A DNA stretch of 64,000 nucleotides from Welwitschia mirabilis (GCA_051453625.1 JBOZIK010000001.1:139744445-139808444), one strand, 5' to 3'; shown: positions 25,800-38,729, counted from the first letter of the stretch. Translations and numbers: made by a program. Notes: a model not told the origin generated them from the letters alone.

Positions 25800-27130
25800 T
25801 TTCATGTTGGGGAGGTAGGAACGAGTCATCGCCATATAACTGGCAAACCCTACTATGCAATTTCTAGTCAATGTGATGTTTTGCATTTACCTCGATTCAT
25901 TGGTAGGTACCCTACCACCATTAGTTCATAGGTTTACTTGGTAGTTTTCATTACCGTATGCAAAAGTTTAAGAAGCACATTCTAGTTTCCTATATTCCAA
26001 TGCCCAGTGACGTGATGGGGAAGAGTGTCCTCTACAACCTGATACTAGTGTAATTACACAATGCGGATTATATATTTGGGCTCATACTTATAGTTGTTTC
26101 TAATAAGAATAGTTTAAGATTTTAGTTATGCTTTAATTGAGAGTGTTAATTACCCATTTGTCTTACCGCACACCTGGCACATTGCTGCTGTCATGAGCAT
26201 AATCATACAGAATGATAGATGGACTCTAGTTTTACATGTAGATCTATTCATCAAGCGGGATCATTACTTTCCTCCTTACACCCTTCCGTATAAAGCGTTG
26301 CATCAATGGATAAGCGTGCATTTGTTTTCCCCAATAATTACTAGTGCCTTTCATGTCTAACCTTACATGATGATTCTATATATATTATTTCATGTTCATC
26401 CTTACTCATTCTGGCTCCCTTTGTCAAAAGCCTGCTATATAAATGGGTGACAGTTATCAGAGATTGAGTCTATCCGTATGCAGTTATTGTAGATTAATAG
26501 TTCTTTCAATTGTTCAGTGGCTAGCCCCTACATATATAACCACGGTGCGTGAGGGTAGATCCACGGATGATATTACCTGGCATCATTAGGTGGTTGTCTT
26601 AAGCTTCTTCTCTTATCTAGGATAGTCTCCTTCAATGATGTCTGGCAGACTACTAACTAATCCCACCCATGCATTGTTTTAGTTAGTTTGTTTTGACAAT
26701 TTATATCATCAGCTTCTGTGAAAGGCATGAATCCATGCGACATAACCAGATAGTGTAGTCAGGCCTTCGAGGCCACCTGTGTATATGGTTCAGACTATAT
26801 GGCTTAGCGATTAGAGCATATAGCATCACCTCGTGCACCTTTTTTATATAACCTCGTGGCTTACGTATATCTGTAGGGTGCTACTTCTTATGTTCATATC
26901 TCTTTGTCTTTCTTTGTGCATCATTGTAAAGGTTCAGTGTTAACGTTGGTAGTTTCTATTATCAGGTAGGCAATAGTGGGGTCTTCACCGGCTGTTATTT
27001 CAGATCTGAGGGAACATCACTAAGTCCTTACATCAGTTCTATTTTACTAGACTAATGTGATTTCAATAAGAGAAAGGTAGTAGCTTATGGTCAGGTCTGC
27101 TGGTTGGATGGTCACTAGAACCATGCATTC
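25800..27130. other. CpG-retaining, higher-GC island of unknown identity
   Basis: Composition changes abruptly at about 25,800 (from ATGTTGGGGAGG) and back at about 27,130. Roughly twenty CpG occur here, against almost none in the flanks. No frame is open beyond a few dozen codons, and no reverse transcriptase, integrase or transposase motif, tRNA or rRNA was recognised. A near-palindrome GGTAGGTACCCTACC lies at about 25,900. Candidate explanations are a young solo LTR or non-autonomous element, an unmethylated regulatory or noncoding transcript region, or recently transferred DNA. I found no terminal repeats or target duplication that would decide. Confidence 0.6.
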
Positions 27131-27679
27131 ACATGACAGTAATGGTTAATTATTATTTGAAAGTAATCATTTATCATTTCATGTCTATTAAAATGTTATA
27201 GTATTAGATCATTTTGTTATGATTTCAACATATAACTATACTATGTACTTTTAGCTATAAGAAAAAGAAATTTCTTTATCATATAAATATGAGAATTTAT
27301 TTTTGAAGGCATAGTTAAACATTTTCATTTTGGAAGAGGGAATGTACATGAACATCCTTAAGGAGAATTTTTTTTGATAAATTAGTGGATTGAAGCCACA
27401 ATAGGGGTAAAAAATAATGCTAACTTTGGCTATATATAGATTAAAAATGCAAATATTAAATAATGATATAATCAAAAAGAAATTTTAGACCTTCATTGGT
27501 AGCTCCAAGTTGATCCTTTTAATTTAATAAGTTAGGAAGAGCTAGAAAAAATTAAATATACCCAATACTAATAGAATTAATATTATGCTACACGCACACT
27601 TATCAAAAGTAAAATAGTAGGTGAGAATTGAGGATTCCAAATTTAAAGGATTTTTTAAATTCATTAAAAGGAATAATGA
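27131..27679. other. AT-rich sequence upstream of the LINE relic
   Basis: Nothing was recognised. A 74-codon open stretch on the minus strand (27,251-27,475) has no family resemblance. If the LINE was full length, its endonuclease domain should be here, but no endonuclease motif could be read. Confidence 0.3.
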
Positions 27680-28680
27680 TCATAAGTAAATAAATAAAAT
27701 AATTTTAATAAATAAAAAAATTTCTAATCTTGACAATACTTTAGATATTTTAATTAATAATTTCATAATAATTTTTAAATTAAAAGAGTTTAATTTTGAC
27801 AACTTTGATAGTATTATTGGTCTTATTTTCAAATTTTTTAAGAATGAATACATTAACTTACTTGATGGTAACATTAGTAAAGAAAATCGTAGAGATGCTT
27901 ACATTAGTATGTTTCATGATATGTCTCTAAACTTTAATAACATACCTCTTGAATCTTATATAAAAAGACATATAATATTACTAACAATAAATACTTTGGG
28001 TAATTAAAGAAGCAATGTTTAAACATTGATTGATACCTAATTTAGATAAAAGAGTTGTTAGATTTCTTCTTAAATAGGATAATAGACATTTATTTAATAA
28101 TTAGAGATTAATAACATTGTTAAATAATCATTACAAATTCTATTCAAAATCTCTTAAAGCAAACTACAGAAGATTATTTTAAACATTAGTAGTCAAGAGT
28201 AAACAAATTTTATTATTAATCAATACATTTTGAGTAATATCGTGCTAGCTTAGAAAGGATTTCAATGAGTTTTGAACAGTAGCCATGGTATATTCTTCAT
28301 CCAAATCAATTATTATAATGTTTATAATAATATTCTATGAAAATTAATTCTAAATTATATGAAAAATATTGGATTTCATCAAAGGTTTTTACATATCATA
28401 AAATGCCTTTTTGCTAATGATAATACTTGCATAGTAACTAATGGAAGATTTTTTTCCCTATTCTATAAAGTTAATCTAATAATATTGTTCAAATGTTCCT
28501 TTTGTGTTTATTATTATAGCTAATGTTTTTAAGTTATTAAATTAAGAAAGACTTAGAAGATGGATTATTGAAAGGCATTAGAGTCAAGTGTAATACTAAT
28601 TCAAGATACATATGAACTTTGATAAGAATTCTATTTTTTAAATAAATAATAAAAAACTAAATGAATAGTTTTATTAAGAT
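27680..28680 (+). pseudogene. LINE (non-LTR retrotransposon) reverse transcriptase relic
   Basis: The plus strand keeps non-LTR RT blocks in order. DNRHLFNN then RLITLLNNHYKFYSKSLKA (28,107-28,163) correspond to the NWRPITLLN..YKI.AK block. GFHQRFLHIIKCLFAND (28,371-28,421) and CIVTNGRFF correspond to the segment before the catalytic box. PFVFIIIANVFKLL (28,498-28,540) matches the PL.P.LF.I.A..L block. A degenerate NFDKNSIF (about 28,616) may be the former FADD box. The part from 27,700 to 28,000 reads as a charged, helix-like region as in LINE ORF2 before RT. Stops and small frameshifts are frequent. No poly(A) tail or target duplication was found. Confidence 0.65.
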
Positions 28681-31600
28681 AATTTAGAAATTGCACATTT
28701 TTCAAATACACAATGAATTGAAAAAGTCCTTTTTTTATAATAATGAAAGTAATTTGTGTTTTCTAAATCATAAATCCTAGAAGATTATTAGATAGAATAA
28801 TAGTATTAAGATTATAGAGATATTATTATTCTTTTTTGGAAAAGTGCAAGATATGAGAGGGAACATTTAATGAAATTAGAAAGAAGATTAATAAATGAAA
28901 AGTAAAAAAACTATGTAATGTAGGAAAATTTCTAGTATAAAAGTTTATTATTTTAAGTACTTTTGTTTTTAATTCCTTTTATTAGGAACATACCTTAAAT
29001 CATTATAAAAAATGTAATCCCTATTAAGAAGATCTATGTGATTAAATTTAGATGATTAAAACTATTTTGATAAATTTTCTTTAAAAATATTTTATGTTCT
29101 AACTTACAAATAAGGATTTGAAATCATTGATAGCTTTGAGTAGGCATATGTAATAAATGGATCATAAATTCTTTATCATGACATAGTATTATTTATAATT
29201 TTTTATTTGATAAACTAAAATATTATAAACCTAATAATAGGAATATATAAAAGATAATAAACCCTCTAAATTTAATCATATGATTCTACTCATTTATAGT
29301 AAAGGATACACTTGTCTTCAAACTGCTTAATCAATATAGAGAGTGATTCATAATTTCATTGGTTAAAATTTATCAAAACTTATTAATTTCTTAATTCAAA
29401 AGATTTTAATTTAATTTAGTTAAAATGAAAATATCCTAGGAGGCACTTCAAGTTCTAAATTAATAAAACATAAAAGGTAAAAAGTTTTAGCATCCATAGC
29501 ATGTATAATGTTTTACGGGAATTATTTATCATGGACTTATTTAAGTTCTTGTATACTTATATGAATAATATTGAGAGAAGACATAGTTAGTTATTCATGC
29601 TTTTAAAGGAAAATATAATTTACAATAATAACAATAGTCTAATCCTATAGAAGTCTTTATGGAAAAATGGTCTATAACTTTTGTATTATAGGCCAGAAAT
29701 GGTACAGTAAATTTTTAAAATCTAAATAGAAAATAAAAAATGAATGATAAAAAAATTATACGAAGTAAAAGTTTATCTAACTTCTAGAAAATTCCTATGC
29801 TTCTAAAGCATAAGAACCTTAACTAGTATCTTGTTTATAAAGAATTACCTTTAAGTAGTCACCTTTACAATCTAGAATTGCACTTTCTTCTGTTCCTTTT
29901 ATGTAAAGATAAGTAATCATTTTAGAATAGTACCCTTTAGATATGAATCATAGATAAACAATTAATAGTTTCTAGATATAATCCTAATCTATTAAATGAT
30001 AATGTCTTAATTTGGTATTAAATGTAATCCTATATTTTATATTATCTATTGGAATTTTGTTATAAAGTTTTTTTAAAAAAGCAATACTTTTGTATTTTTT
30101 ATATTTTTAAGTAAAATATAAGATTTTATGTCATGTCACATTTTATATGTAAACTCAAGTAAAGAAGGTTTAACATAAGCTTAACCACCTCTTAAATCTT
30201 ATTAAGAATGTATTCAATAAAAGTTTTTATAGTGTTTAGGATACCCCTAAGAAACCTTTACTAAGTCAATCTTCTTTAGTTCTTTCTTAGGCATAGTTCT
30301 AGATTAGCATCCAAGGTAGTAAATAAAAAATTACTCATGATTTATATCCTTAGATAATAATGAAAAATAACAAATTTTGTATCACTTGTTTTATGTAGGG
30401 CTTTCTCCCTTTAAAACTATTTGTTTTATTTCTTCTGAACTATGGCCTAGTAATCATTTGATACTTTTTTCTATCTTTGATAGTAAATCATTAGTTAATA
30501 TTTTTTTTTAGTGAAACTAAAGTGAAATTTTATTATGTTTGTAATCTATAAGAATTTGTTGCATAGTTGAAATGTATATGTGATGAGATTTGAAAACATC
30601 ATTAAAAAAGTTACCAAATATCCTTAACCAAATTTAGAATAAATCACTTACATTGGTTTCTATAACATGTCAATCATACCTTATGCACTTAAATGTGTAA
30701 AACTATAGAAACATTTGGTAGTAATCTTTAACAACATTTAAACTACACAATAGATCCATTGCTCTTAAGAAATATTAGCCATATTTTTGTTTTAAGTCTT
30801 AAATAATTGGATCTCATTCTTATCCTACTGATTACATGTGATAAATGTCTAAGAATATTATTTCTCAAGTAATTTACCTTTTTACTAAAACTTCCTATAA
30901 TGCTATTTAGGTAAAAGTATCTTTTTCCTTTCTATGTTCTCCGTGAAATTCGGAATTATCGTTTGTATCATAATCTTGTGAAACTATTTAGGATCATAAT
31001 AACATGTTTACTCTTAAATATTCCATTTTNNNNNNNNNNNNNNNNNNNNNNNNNNNNNNNNNNNNNNNNNNNNNNNNNNNNNNNNNNNNNNNNNNNNNNN
31101 NNNNNNNNNNNNNNNNNNNNNNNNNNNNNGAAACTATTTAGGATCATAATAACATGTTTACTCTTAAATATTCCATTTTTTAAGCCATAAAACTATGTCA
31201 TGGTATCATCCTTTATCTTCTATTATTAACATCACTATTTGTAAATATCTTTAACCTATAATTGTAGGAAGATTATGAGAATATGATATAAACTAGGAAA
31301 GAGCTTTAACTCCTATTATGTCTATCTATTTACTTTGAGTTTCTCTAATAAAAAGAACTTTTGAATGTTTTTCTTTTATGGTATATACTTATACTAAAAC
31401 TTGTATTTTCATGTTTAAGAATATTCTTAGGATTGAACATCTCATCCCCTTTATTTTCTTGATTGGAGTAAGCTTTATAAGATCTTAAAAGAAGCATTGA
31501 TATTGTTAAAGAGATTTTTTTCTTGTACTAAAATACTATAAAATAAATAAAAATAATATTAGTCCTTCCCTTTCCCACTTTCACCTTTTTTTCTAGTTTC

Positions 31601-33629
31601 TTAAAGAACTTAACTTATAAAAACTATATTAACATGCTTGTGTTACTAGTCTATGTTTATAGTTAAAGACCTAGGTGTAATTCATATCTTCTTAAGAGCT
31701 AGCCAAAAATTACTTAAGTATTACGTGTAATCCATACCCAAGACATTAAAGATCAGACTTAGTTATGCCTTAATATATAACTTATTCTTATAAGTATTTT
31801 ACTCATAAAAGGTAAATATATATGAATTATAGTGGAGATAGATAAAAATGGAGAAACCACTATAGATCCTGTGCATTCTTTAATTCTTTCAGTGTAGGAT
31901 AGAATGCTACTATTTTATTTATTTCTTAAAAAATAAAAATAAATTTAAGATAATAATAGATAAGTCTCAACATAAGACATTAGCCAAAGAAACATAAAAT
32001 CGAAAAATTAAACTTATATCTAAAATAAATTAATGATGTATCCATGTAAGTAAAAATCATTTAGAATGCAAACGAATAATGTAATCACCTATAAGAGAAG
32101 ATATTTTTGAACAATAAGAATTTAAATACAAGAAACTAAAAGATTCCATCAAACATCTCCTAGCTCAAAGACAAGTTCTAGGAAATTAAATATTTCATAA
32201 CTCAAAAACAAGTTAAGTATAATAGCATAAAGTAAGCTTTTGAATAAAAAAAGGTCTAGATGTCTTTTAATGAACTAATTTATATATAAGATATGTTTCT
32301 TTTTCTTAATACACACATCTATATTCTTATCATTTAAAAAATGTATGTATCTTCTTGTTAAACATTTAAGTTTTTCTATCAAATGATCCATAAAGAAAAG
32401 GGTATTGAAACTTATGAATAATTTTGTATATTTAATAAATTTTATATATTAAATAAAACTATGAAATTAATATATGAAATAATACCTATTCAAAATGAAA
32501 AAAAGAGGTAATAAAAGATACAATATCAAATTTTAAAAAATGGTCATATGAGATAAATGCATGTGCCAATTATGTTAAGAATACGTGCATGTAGTCACAT
32601 CATCACATAATACTTAAAATAATAATTAAAAATCAAGAAAATTAAATATCATTAAGGAATAATATGTTCATATTAATGAAAAGTGAAAATTAATATATGA
32701 CATGGTCCTATCATTACACTAGTATAATGATGAAAAGCTAAAGTAGTAAAACATCAAAGGAAACTTTTGAAATTTTGTATTTATTGAGGAACAAAAATAA
32801 AATAAGTAATACATAGGAAATAAAGTATTAGAGGAAATGAATAAATCACTTTATATTAATGTTATGTAAAGTATAAGCTGCAAGATAAGCCACATTTGGT
32901 AGAGCTTTTACAATCTCTCCTTAATAATGGCATTCAAAAATATAACTTAATCAATTTAATTCGTGGTATCCTTTAAGATCAAATATAAGTAATTCAATAT
33001 CTAACACAAGAAACCTTCTTCTAAAGTTTCTAGAAAATAGCCCCTTTTAATCTTCCAACTCTAATATCTCTTATGTCTTCATTCTTAACTCCAACTCTCA
33101 AAGCACACTTTTTATATTATCACTTAGTATTATTTATAAGGCTATAATAGGAATTTTAATAATGAATAAATTCTATAATATCAGTCTCTTACATGTTTTA
33201 CTATAGATAGCTTCTAAAAATAGACTATTTCTTACACTTAGGTATATTCTATACATATCAAATTCAATACAAATGTGGATTTTATTTTCTATGCAAGCAC
33301 ACTAAAACATTAGTAAATAGATCCTAATTAAAACACATTATTTATTTGTGTTTTCCAAGAAATGTTCTATATCATTATTTACTTCTTGAAAGTGAGCTAT
33401 CATAGGAAACATATTTCTTCTTTATTAGACTTATGTAATTGATTCTGAGGTATTTACTCTTTGGAATCCAAATTGGACCCTCTAAATGATTTCTTGATAA
33501 CTAAACTATGTATGCCTTGTACACTTTTTTCCACATTTGCTTATCATGACTCTTAAGAATAATCAATATCTTGTCCACTTTTTTTTTTTATTTCTTTTCC
33601 ACAAATCTATAACCAAAAATTTATTTTTT
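28681..33629. other. AT-rich sequence between the LINE and a chromovirus relic
   Basis: This holds no recognisable domain and includes a 100-N gap (31,030-31,129). The 3' part of the minus-strand chromovirus relic at 33.6-34.9 kb, including any 3' LTR, should lie within its right half, but I could not find a repeat pair. The remainder is unassigned. Confidence 0.35.
30980..31179. other. 100-N gap flanked by identical 50-bp copies
   Basis: The 50 bases ending at 31,029 are repeated exactly from 31,130 to 31,179, on either side of 100 N. Exact flanking identity at both gap edges is typical of two contigs that overlap but were scaffolded without merging. The true gap is probably zero or negative, and an open stretch reading through it is an artefact. 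Confidence 0.85.
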
Positions 33630-34870
33630 ATAGGTTTTCCATGGTACTTTACTAAGTCCACAATATTGAATTTAGGAAGATATTCATAGTATCTAAAGAA
33701 TTCAACTAGTAAGCATTTGATGACATATTTTTTATAATTCTAAATAAACGACTGTTATAAAATTAGTCTTATTATAGATTCCTATGAAAAACATTTACTT
33801 CCATAGGTATGTCATCATTATGTGATCCTCCTCAAACTTCAAAAGTCTTCTATGCTTATATATTGGATTCACGACATTGGTACTTGATGTTTTGAAATCT
33901 TGTCATAGATATTCATGGAGATCTAAAATTCATTTTGCATAATTATCTACTATTATTAAATTTATAAAATATAATGTAACATACTTGACATCCTTAGATG
34001 ATATTTATATACCACTTTAAAAAACAATTTTTTGTGCTCATGTTCATTAAATTATTATAATAAAATTTTGCAGGTCATAGGTAATTATTTTGCCTATTTG
34101 GATTACCATCATAAAGAAACTCAGGAAGAACTAAATCCTCTATTTTTACCTCTTCCATATATCAATATATTTGTAAATGATATGCTAAATAATGATATAA
34201 CTAAGTATCCATCATGTACTATAAACTCCTTCAAAAATAAGTAACAAAGTTGATGTATCTGTTTAAAACTATTAACATAGGTAACCCATGAAGGTGTATA
34301 ATCTATCTCAGAAAAAAAGGTGGTAATGCATAAAGAATCATTTGTCTTTGTACAAGAAATAAAGTATATCATCTTGCCAAATATATTTATCACCACCATG
34401 ATGTAATCATTTCATCTTTTGAAACAACGTAATCCCAAGATAAATTCCATACTTAAGTCTTACCATGGCTTTGTTGAAGGTAATAGTGACATGTACAATC
34501 CCAAAGTTATCAATCATTCCTTTTATTTTTGATAGGTAGGTTAACTTTACACCATCCATTTCACATCCCTATATGTATTTGAGGAATGATATGATCTCTT
34601 CATTAATTCATAGGTTTTATCCAACCTATGATATCTAGACATATCTTTCTAATGTATTTAGAAGAAGATTTTTTTTATCATTAGTCCTCTAGTAATGCAT
34701 AACCTCATTAATCTACTTATAATAGTCATTAATCTAAGTTACATGACCAATCATTCATATAATTTAGTTAAAGTCTTGAAGGTTATCTTCGGTTCATATA
34801 CCTCATAGTATGAGTTTGATAATATCTACTCTTAAAATATAGTTCATTGAAAAGAATTGAACCCCTCAAG
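33630..34870 (-). pseudogene. Chromovirus-type gypsy pol relic: RT start fused to integrase
   Basis: On the minus strand, 34,860-34,730 reads like the RT palm start, where the family has a YHQIRM....KTAFKTR.G.YEWLVMPFGL stretch. It is scrambled by stops and one or more frameshifts. After about 200 unclear bases, TLGLYMSLLPSTKPW then DLSMEFI (34,500-34,430) begins integrase. It continues as the open frame 34,399-34,121 with MVVINIFGKMIYFISCTK, matching VVVDRFSKMAHFIPC. The catalytic D of VVVD is replaced. The C-terminal part (33,870-33,640) has LLKFEEDHIMMTYLWK and FNIVDLVKYH, matching FEEGD.VM and FNVADL.L. RNase H and most of RT are missing, so a deletion joined the two domains. Confidence 0.72.
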
Positions 34871-36534
34871 TTTTCCAAAATATAATACATGGAATTCATA
34901 AGAAATAAATATTTTATGGTTATCTTGTTGATGGCTGTTAAATTAATAAACATTTAAAAATTGCTTTTTCCCTTATTTGAAGTTAATACTATTATAAAAA
35001 AACATAGAGAAAAAGTTTATTTAATAAAATTCTTATCTAGAAACTCCTATGCTTATTTTTATATCTCTTGTTTTATAGGTGGTACCACTTTTTATGGTAC
35101 ATTTTTTTGGGAGTAAATTTCACATGTAAAAATTAACATTACAAGTAAGTATAATTAGCTAATTAAGCATAGTGACAAATATTAAAATGCTTTGTTTTAT
35201 TACATATTCATGTTTATTACCCTTTTTATTATTTTTCATGAAATTATGCACTTTTTTCTAACATGAGTAAATTTAATGTAGAAATTTAAACAACATTGCG
35301 TAACTTGAAGATAAGCTACCAAATAACACCAGGTTAGGACTACCAATGTTATCATCCTTTTGATTCAAAATATGATCACACTCACATTCTTATAATAGTT
35401 TAGGGAATTAATTACATTAAAGTTATAGGCTAATTCAAAAGTAATCCAAGATAAATGTTCAAACTTGATAACACTTGGTGGAAATATACGACAACCTGTT
35501 ATAGTAACATGTGATGTAAACATGGATGATCATGCGAAAGATGCATGATTTGGCATTTGTTGGTAGCATCATCAATAATCATAAAACATGTCATTTTCAT
35601 GTTTACATAAAAAGGTAAAGAATTTTTTCTTATGGATACATGACAAATATTGGTAACTTCCTTCTTAGATAACCACCTAATGTAACCTCCCTTATATAAT
35701 TATCCACCTAACACTCACCTAACACAATCATAACAAAGTCCTTTAAGGCTTCCATAATCTATAAAAGGGAATTTAATATCCATTGTAAACATCTTTTCAT
35801 TGGCTTAACATTGGGAAGACTCAAAGATTAGGACTTCATGACACTCTGATCATCTTTCTTAGGGATGGAATGTATAGGCTTAGTTGAGGAATTATTTTTC
35901 TTTACATTTGTCAATTTAGTTTATGTCTTTTCATTATTATTACACATGTTGTTTGGCATTAGTATTATTAAAATAGGATTAGTTATTAAGTAGGTTTCAT
36001 TATTTCATTATTATTAAATAGAAATTGGCATAAGTAATCTTTAAGTAAAGCTTACTGAATTGTTAAGGTCTATCATACCATGTGAGTTAGTTAAAGTTAC
36101 TTCTAGTTTATTATAATTATTATAGTTTGAAAAATATTATGCACATTCATTCATACTTTTCATGCTTATAAAGGGCTATGAAGGATTAGTTGAATTGTAT
36201 AACTTACCAACACTCATGTGATGGATGAGATTATGCCTCTGTGCTAAGGTTTAGTTACTTGATAATTTATTTTATATTTCAAGATATAAGAATTATTGGA
36301 GCAAAGGTGGAGAGTTGGACAAATTCGTCAAATCTTTGGAGCATTCGATTCCCTTGCATTATAGACTAAAGATCATTTTAATTCTTAACTTTATATTTTC
36401 TTTTATTTTGAGTTACATTGTAAGATAGAAAAATATTGTATTTTTTGATCAAGTTACCACATATATCCCTATGGAATAATGATATTAAGTGTTTTACTTA
36501 GTTAAATTTGGTTCACTACTATATACAAAATGGA
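34871..36534 (+). repeat. Presumed 5' LTR of the outer Athila-like element
   Basis: The primer-binding site at 36,538 requires a 5' LTR ending at about 36,534-36,537. Sequence to its left is AT-rich, with an AATAAT-type signal and no protein motif. I could not find a second copy to the right of 51.8 kb, so the start and length are unknown, and the left part may instead belong to the chromovirus relic. Confidence 0.3.
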
Positions 36535-36537
36535 TTT

Positions 36538-36555
36538 TAGCACCATTGTTGGGGA
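36538..36555 (+). other. tRNA-Asp-type primer-binding site (deaminated)
   Basis: TAGCACCATTGTTGGGGA matches the Athila/Tat primer-binding sequence TGGCGCCGTTGCCGGGGA at 13 of 18 positions. All five differences are transitions of the C-to-T or G-to-A type. Every CpG of the ancestral site has become TG or CA. It pins the strand and the start of the internal region of the outer element. Confidence 0.8.
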
Positions 36556-36631
36556 TATCTTAGCATGGTAATCATTTCAAGAGTACATGATTTTTTTCTT
36601 GCAATTCTTTTAGTTAGTTTTGATTTTACTA

Positions 36632-36757
36632 GTGGTGGGTATTGGTCCGTTTTCAGTGATATCTAAACTAGTCCTTTTTACTTTTGTTTGTGTGTTTTCT
36701 TTCTCGTGGTGGTTACTGGTCTTTTTTTAATGAAATCTAAACTAGTACATTTTTTGA
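36632..36757 (+). repeat. Imperfect tandem duplication (about 75-bp period) in the leader
   Basis: GTGGTGGGTATTGGTC...GATATCTAAACTAGTCC (36,632-36,674) recurs as GTGGTGGTTACTGGTC...GAAATCTAAACTAGTAC (36,706-36,749). The copies differ by several substitutions, so the duplication is older than much of the decay. It lies just downstream of the primer-binding site, in the untranslated leader of the outer element. Confidence 0.6.
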
Positions 36758-38600
36758 GTTTTATTTAGTTTTTTATTCTAATCTAGAGCTTACCAACATA
36801 TCTAATAATTTTGTGTTATAATTCCAATGGCTTTCCTATAGGTTGCAACTAAAATTGAGATTAAAATAGGATAAAAACTAAATGTAACTCTAATGTTTTT
36901 GCATTTTTGTTATTTTTTATAATTTTGTATAAATTTCTTAGTTTTATTTTTTTATTTCTTTTAAGAATTAAAAGTTTTTATGGTTTATTTTCCTATGGTT
37001 TTTCTATGATAATTAATTCATTTCCACTTAGTCAGTTTTATTTTTATGCCATTTATTTTCTATATTCTATAATATTAATTAGTCCATGTAGTCAAAAACT
37101 TATTGGATTTGCATTATTTTTCCAAAAAATACGAGCATCACTGTCTAGCAAAATGTATTTTTTTGGCATATTTTTTGCTTAAATTTTGATTAAAATCTCT
37201 CTCAGACCTTCTAAAATGTTTCTAATATTAGGCTTCTTCTAAAACCTCAAAAAGTTAGGCAAACATATAGCTTTAGTTAAAGCCTTAACTTATTTTTTTG
37301 AAATTTAGAAATGAGCTAGGCCTTTAATTCATTTTAAGCACCTTTTAAACAACAACCTATCTATCCCTATAGATTTTAAAATAGTTAATAAATCAAATGC
37401 ACCATAGGAGACTTCATTCAATCTAGATAAACTTTTGAGGAAGTCTTCAATCCCATCCATAACTAGGTCAATCTCCTTGTAATGTTGATTTTAAAGATCT
37501 TTATATCATCTCATAATAATTTGATCTTATGCATTTATTTGCCCATTAAAATCCTTATTCTTCATCTTCTCTTTTCATATTTGTCATCCTTTAATCCTTA
37601 CCTTCATCACCCTTCTCATACCCATCATCATTTAACCAATATCTATCGTATTCATATGTTAAACAATCTAACTTACTTTTCTTTCAAGATATCTTTTAAG
37701 GATTTTTATAAGGTATAGCCAAATATTTTTCCAACACACTTTAATTCCATTCTCAATCATTCAAAGGAACATCTAATAAAACTAATAAAATCATTGTTTA
37801 AATCCTTCAACAAATAGCTTATACCAATGATCAAATCCTTAGGGCACCTAACTGATAATAATAAGAAGAAAAACTTCCTATATTTTATGAGCTTAAAAAT
37901 TTAAGAACATTGAAGGAATTAATGATACTAGAATTAGTGATACCGAAACCATATACCTTAGGAATAAGAAAGAAAACCTTAAAGCAAACCATGACAAAAT
38001 CTAGAGGGAAAGTTAAGATAACCTTGAATTTAGACATGCCTTGGAGAGTGAATAACAGTGCATAAATAGGCTATAATTTGGAGTAGAATTATATTCATCT
38101 AATACTAATGATTAATTAGTAGTAATTGAAAAACCATCTAATGAAGATGACAAATTAGAAATTTATACAATAGAGGATGAATTCATAAGGAATGTAATGA
38201 AATAAATAACATTAAAAGTAAAACCTTCTTTAAATCATAAATCATGTTTCTTAAGAAAGCACTTGATAAAGAATTCTTTATCAACCTTAATTAAGAGAAG
38301 AACATTAGACAAGAGTCTTTTTATGATTAATCCTTTGAGAAACCTTTATCTTCTTCTTAACAACATATTGATCCAAACATGTTATTTTCATCTTTACCTT
38401 CTAAGAAATACTAAATGGTGTGATGTGGAAGGGCATGACCAAACCAACTTTTTTTTATAAAGATAATTATTTTTTTAATAAATAACTAGCTATCATCCAC
38501 TTATTTCAACTAGACAACATGGTGAAGGACAACCTTAATTGACTTTTAATGCATGAAATTTAGTAATTGAATGATCCATTACTAACAATAATTTAATGTG
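36758..38600 (+). other. Degraded gag/pol remnant of the outer element, unassigned
   Basis: By position this is internal to the Athila-like element. Short open stretches (36,907-37,182; 38,263-38,460) carry no motif I can defend. The stretch 37,880-38,050 contains LKNLRTLKELMI, faintly like the start of Athila gag. No zinc knuckle, protease loop or RT box was found. Confidence 0.3.
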
Positions 38601-38729
38601 GATTTTATTAGCTTTTAATATTCAAGGACTCTTATCTTTATTATAAATAATATGAAAATTATTAAAATCATTCGAGTTTTCAACAAAGGAATATGATGCC
38701 TTTGAATATAAATCTTGTTGTAAAGGAAT

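Noticed and set aside
25800-27130. Organelle-derived insertion
   Set aside because: The composition is compatible, but no chloroplast or mitochondrial gene fragment could be recognised.
30963-31190. 75-codon open stretch reading through a gap
   Set aside because: It exists only because the N run is translated and the same 50 bp occurs on both sides.
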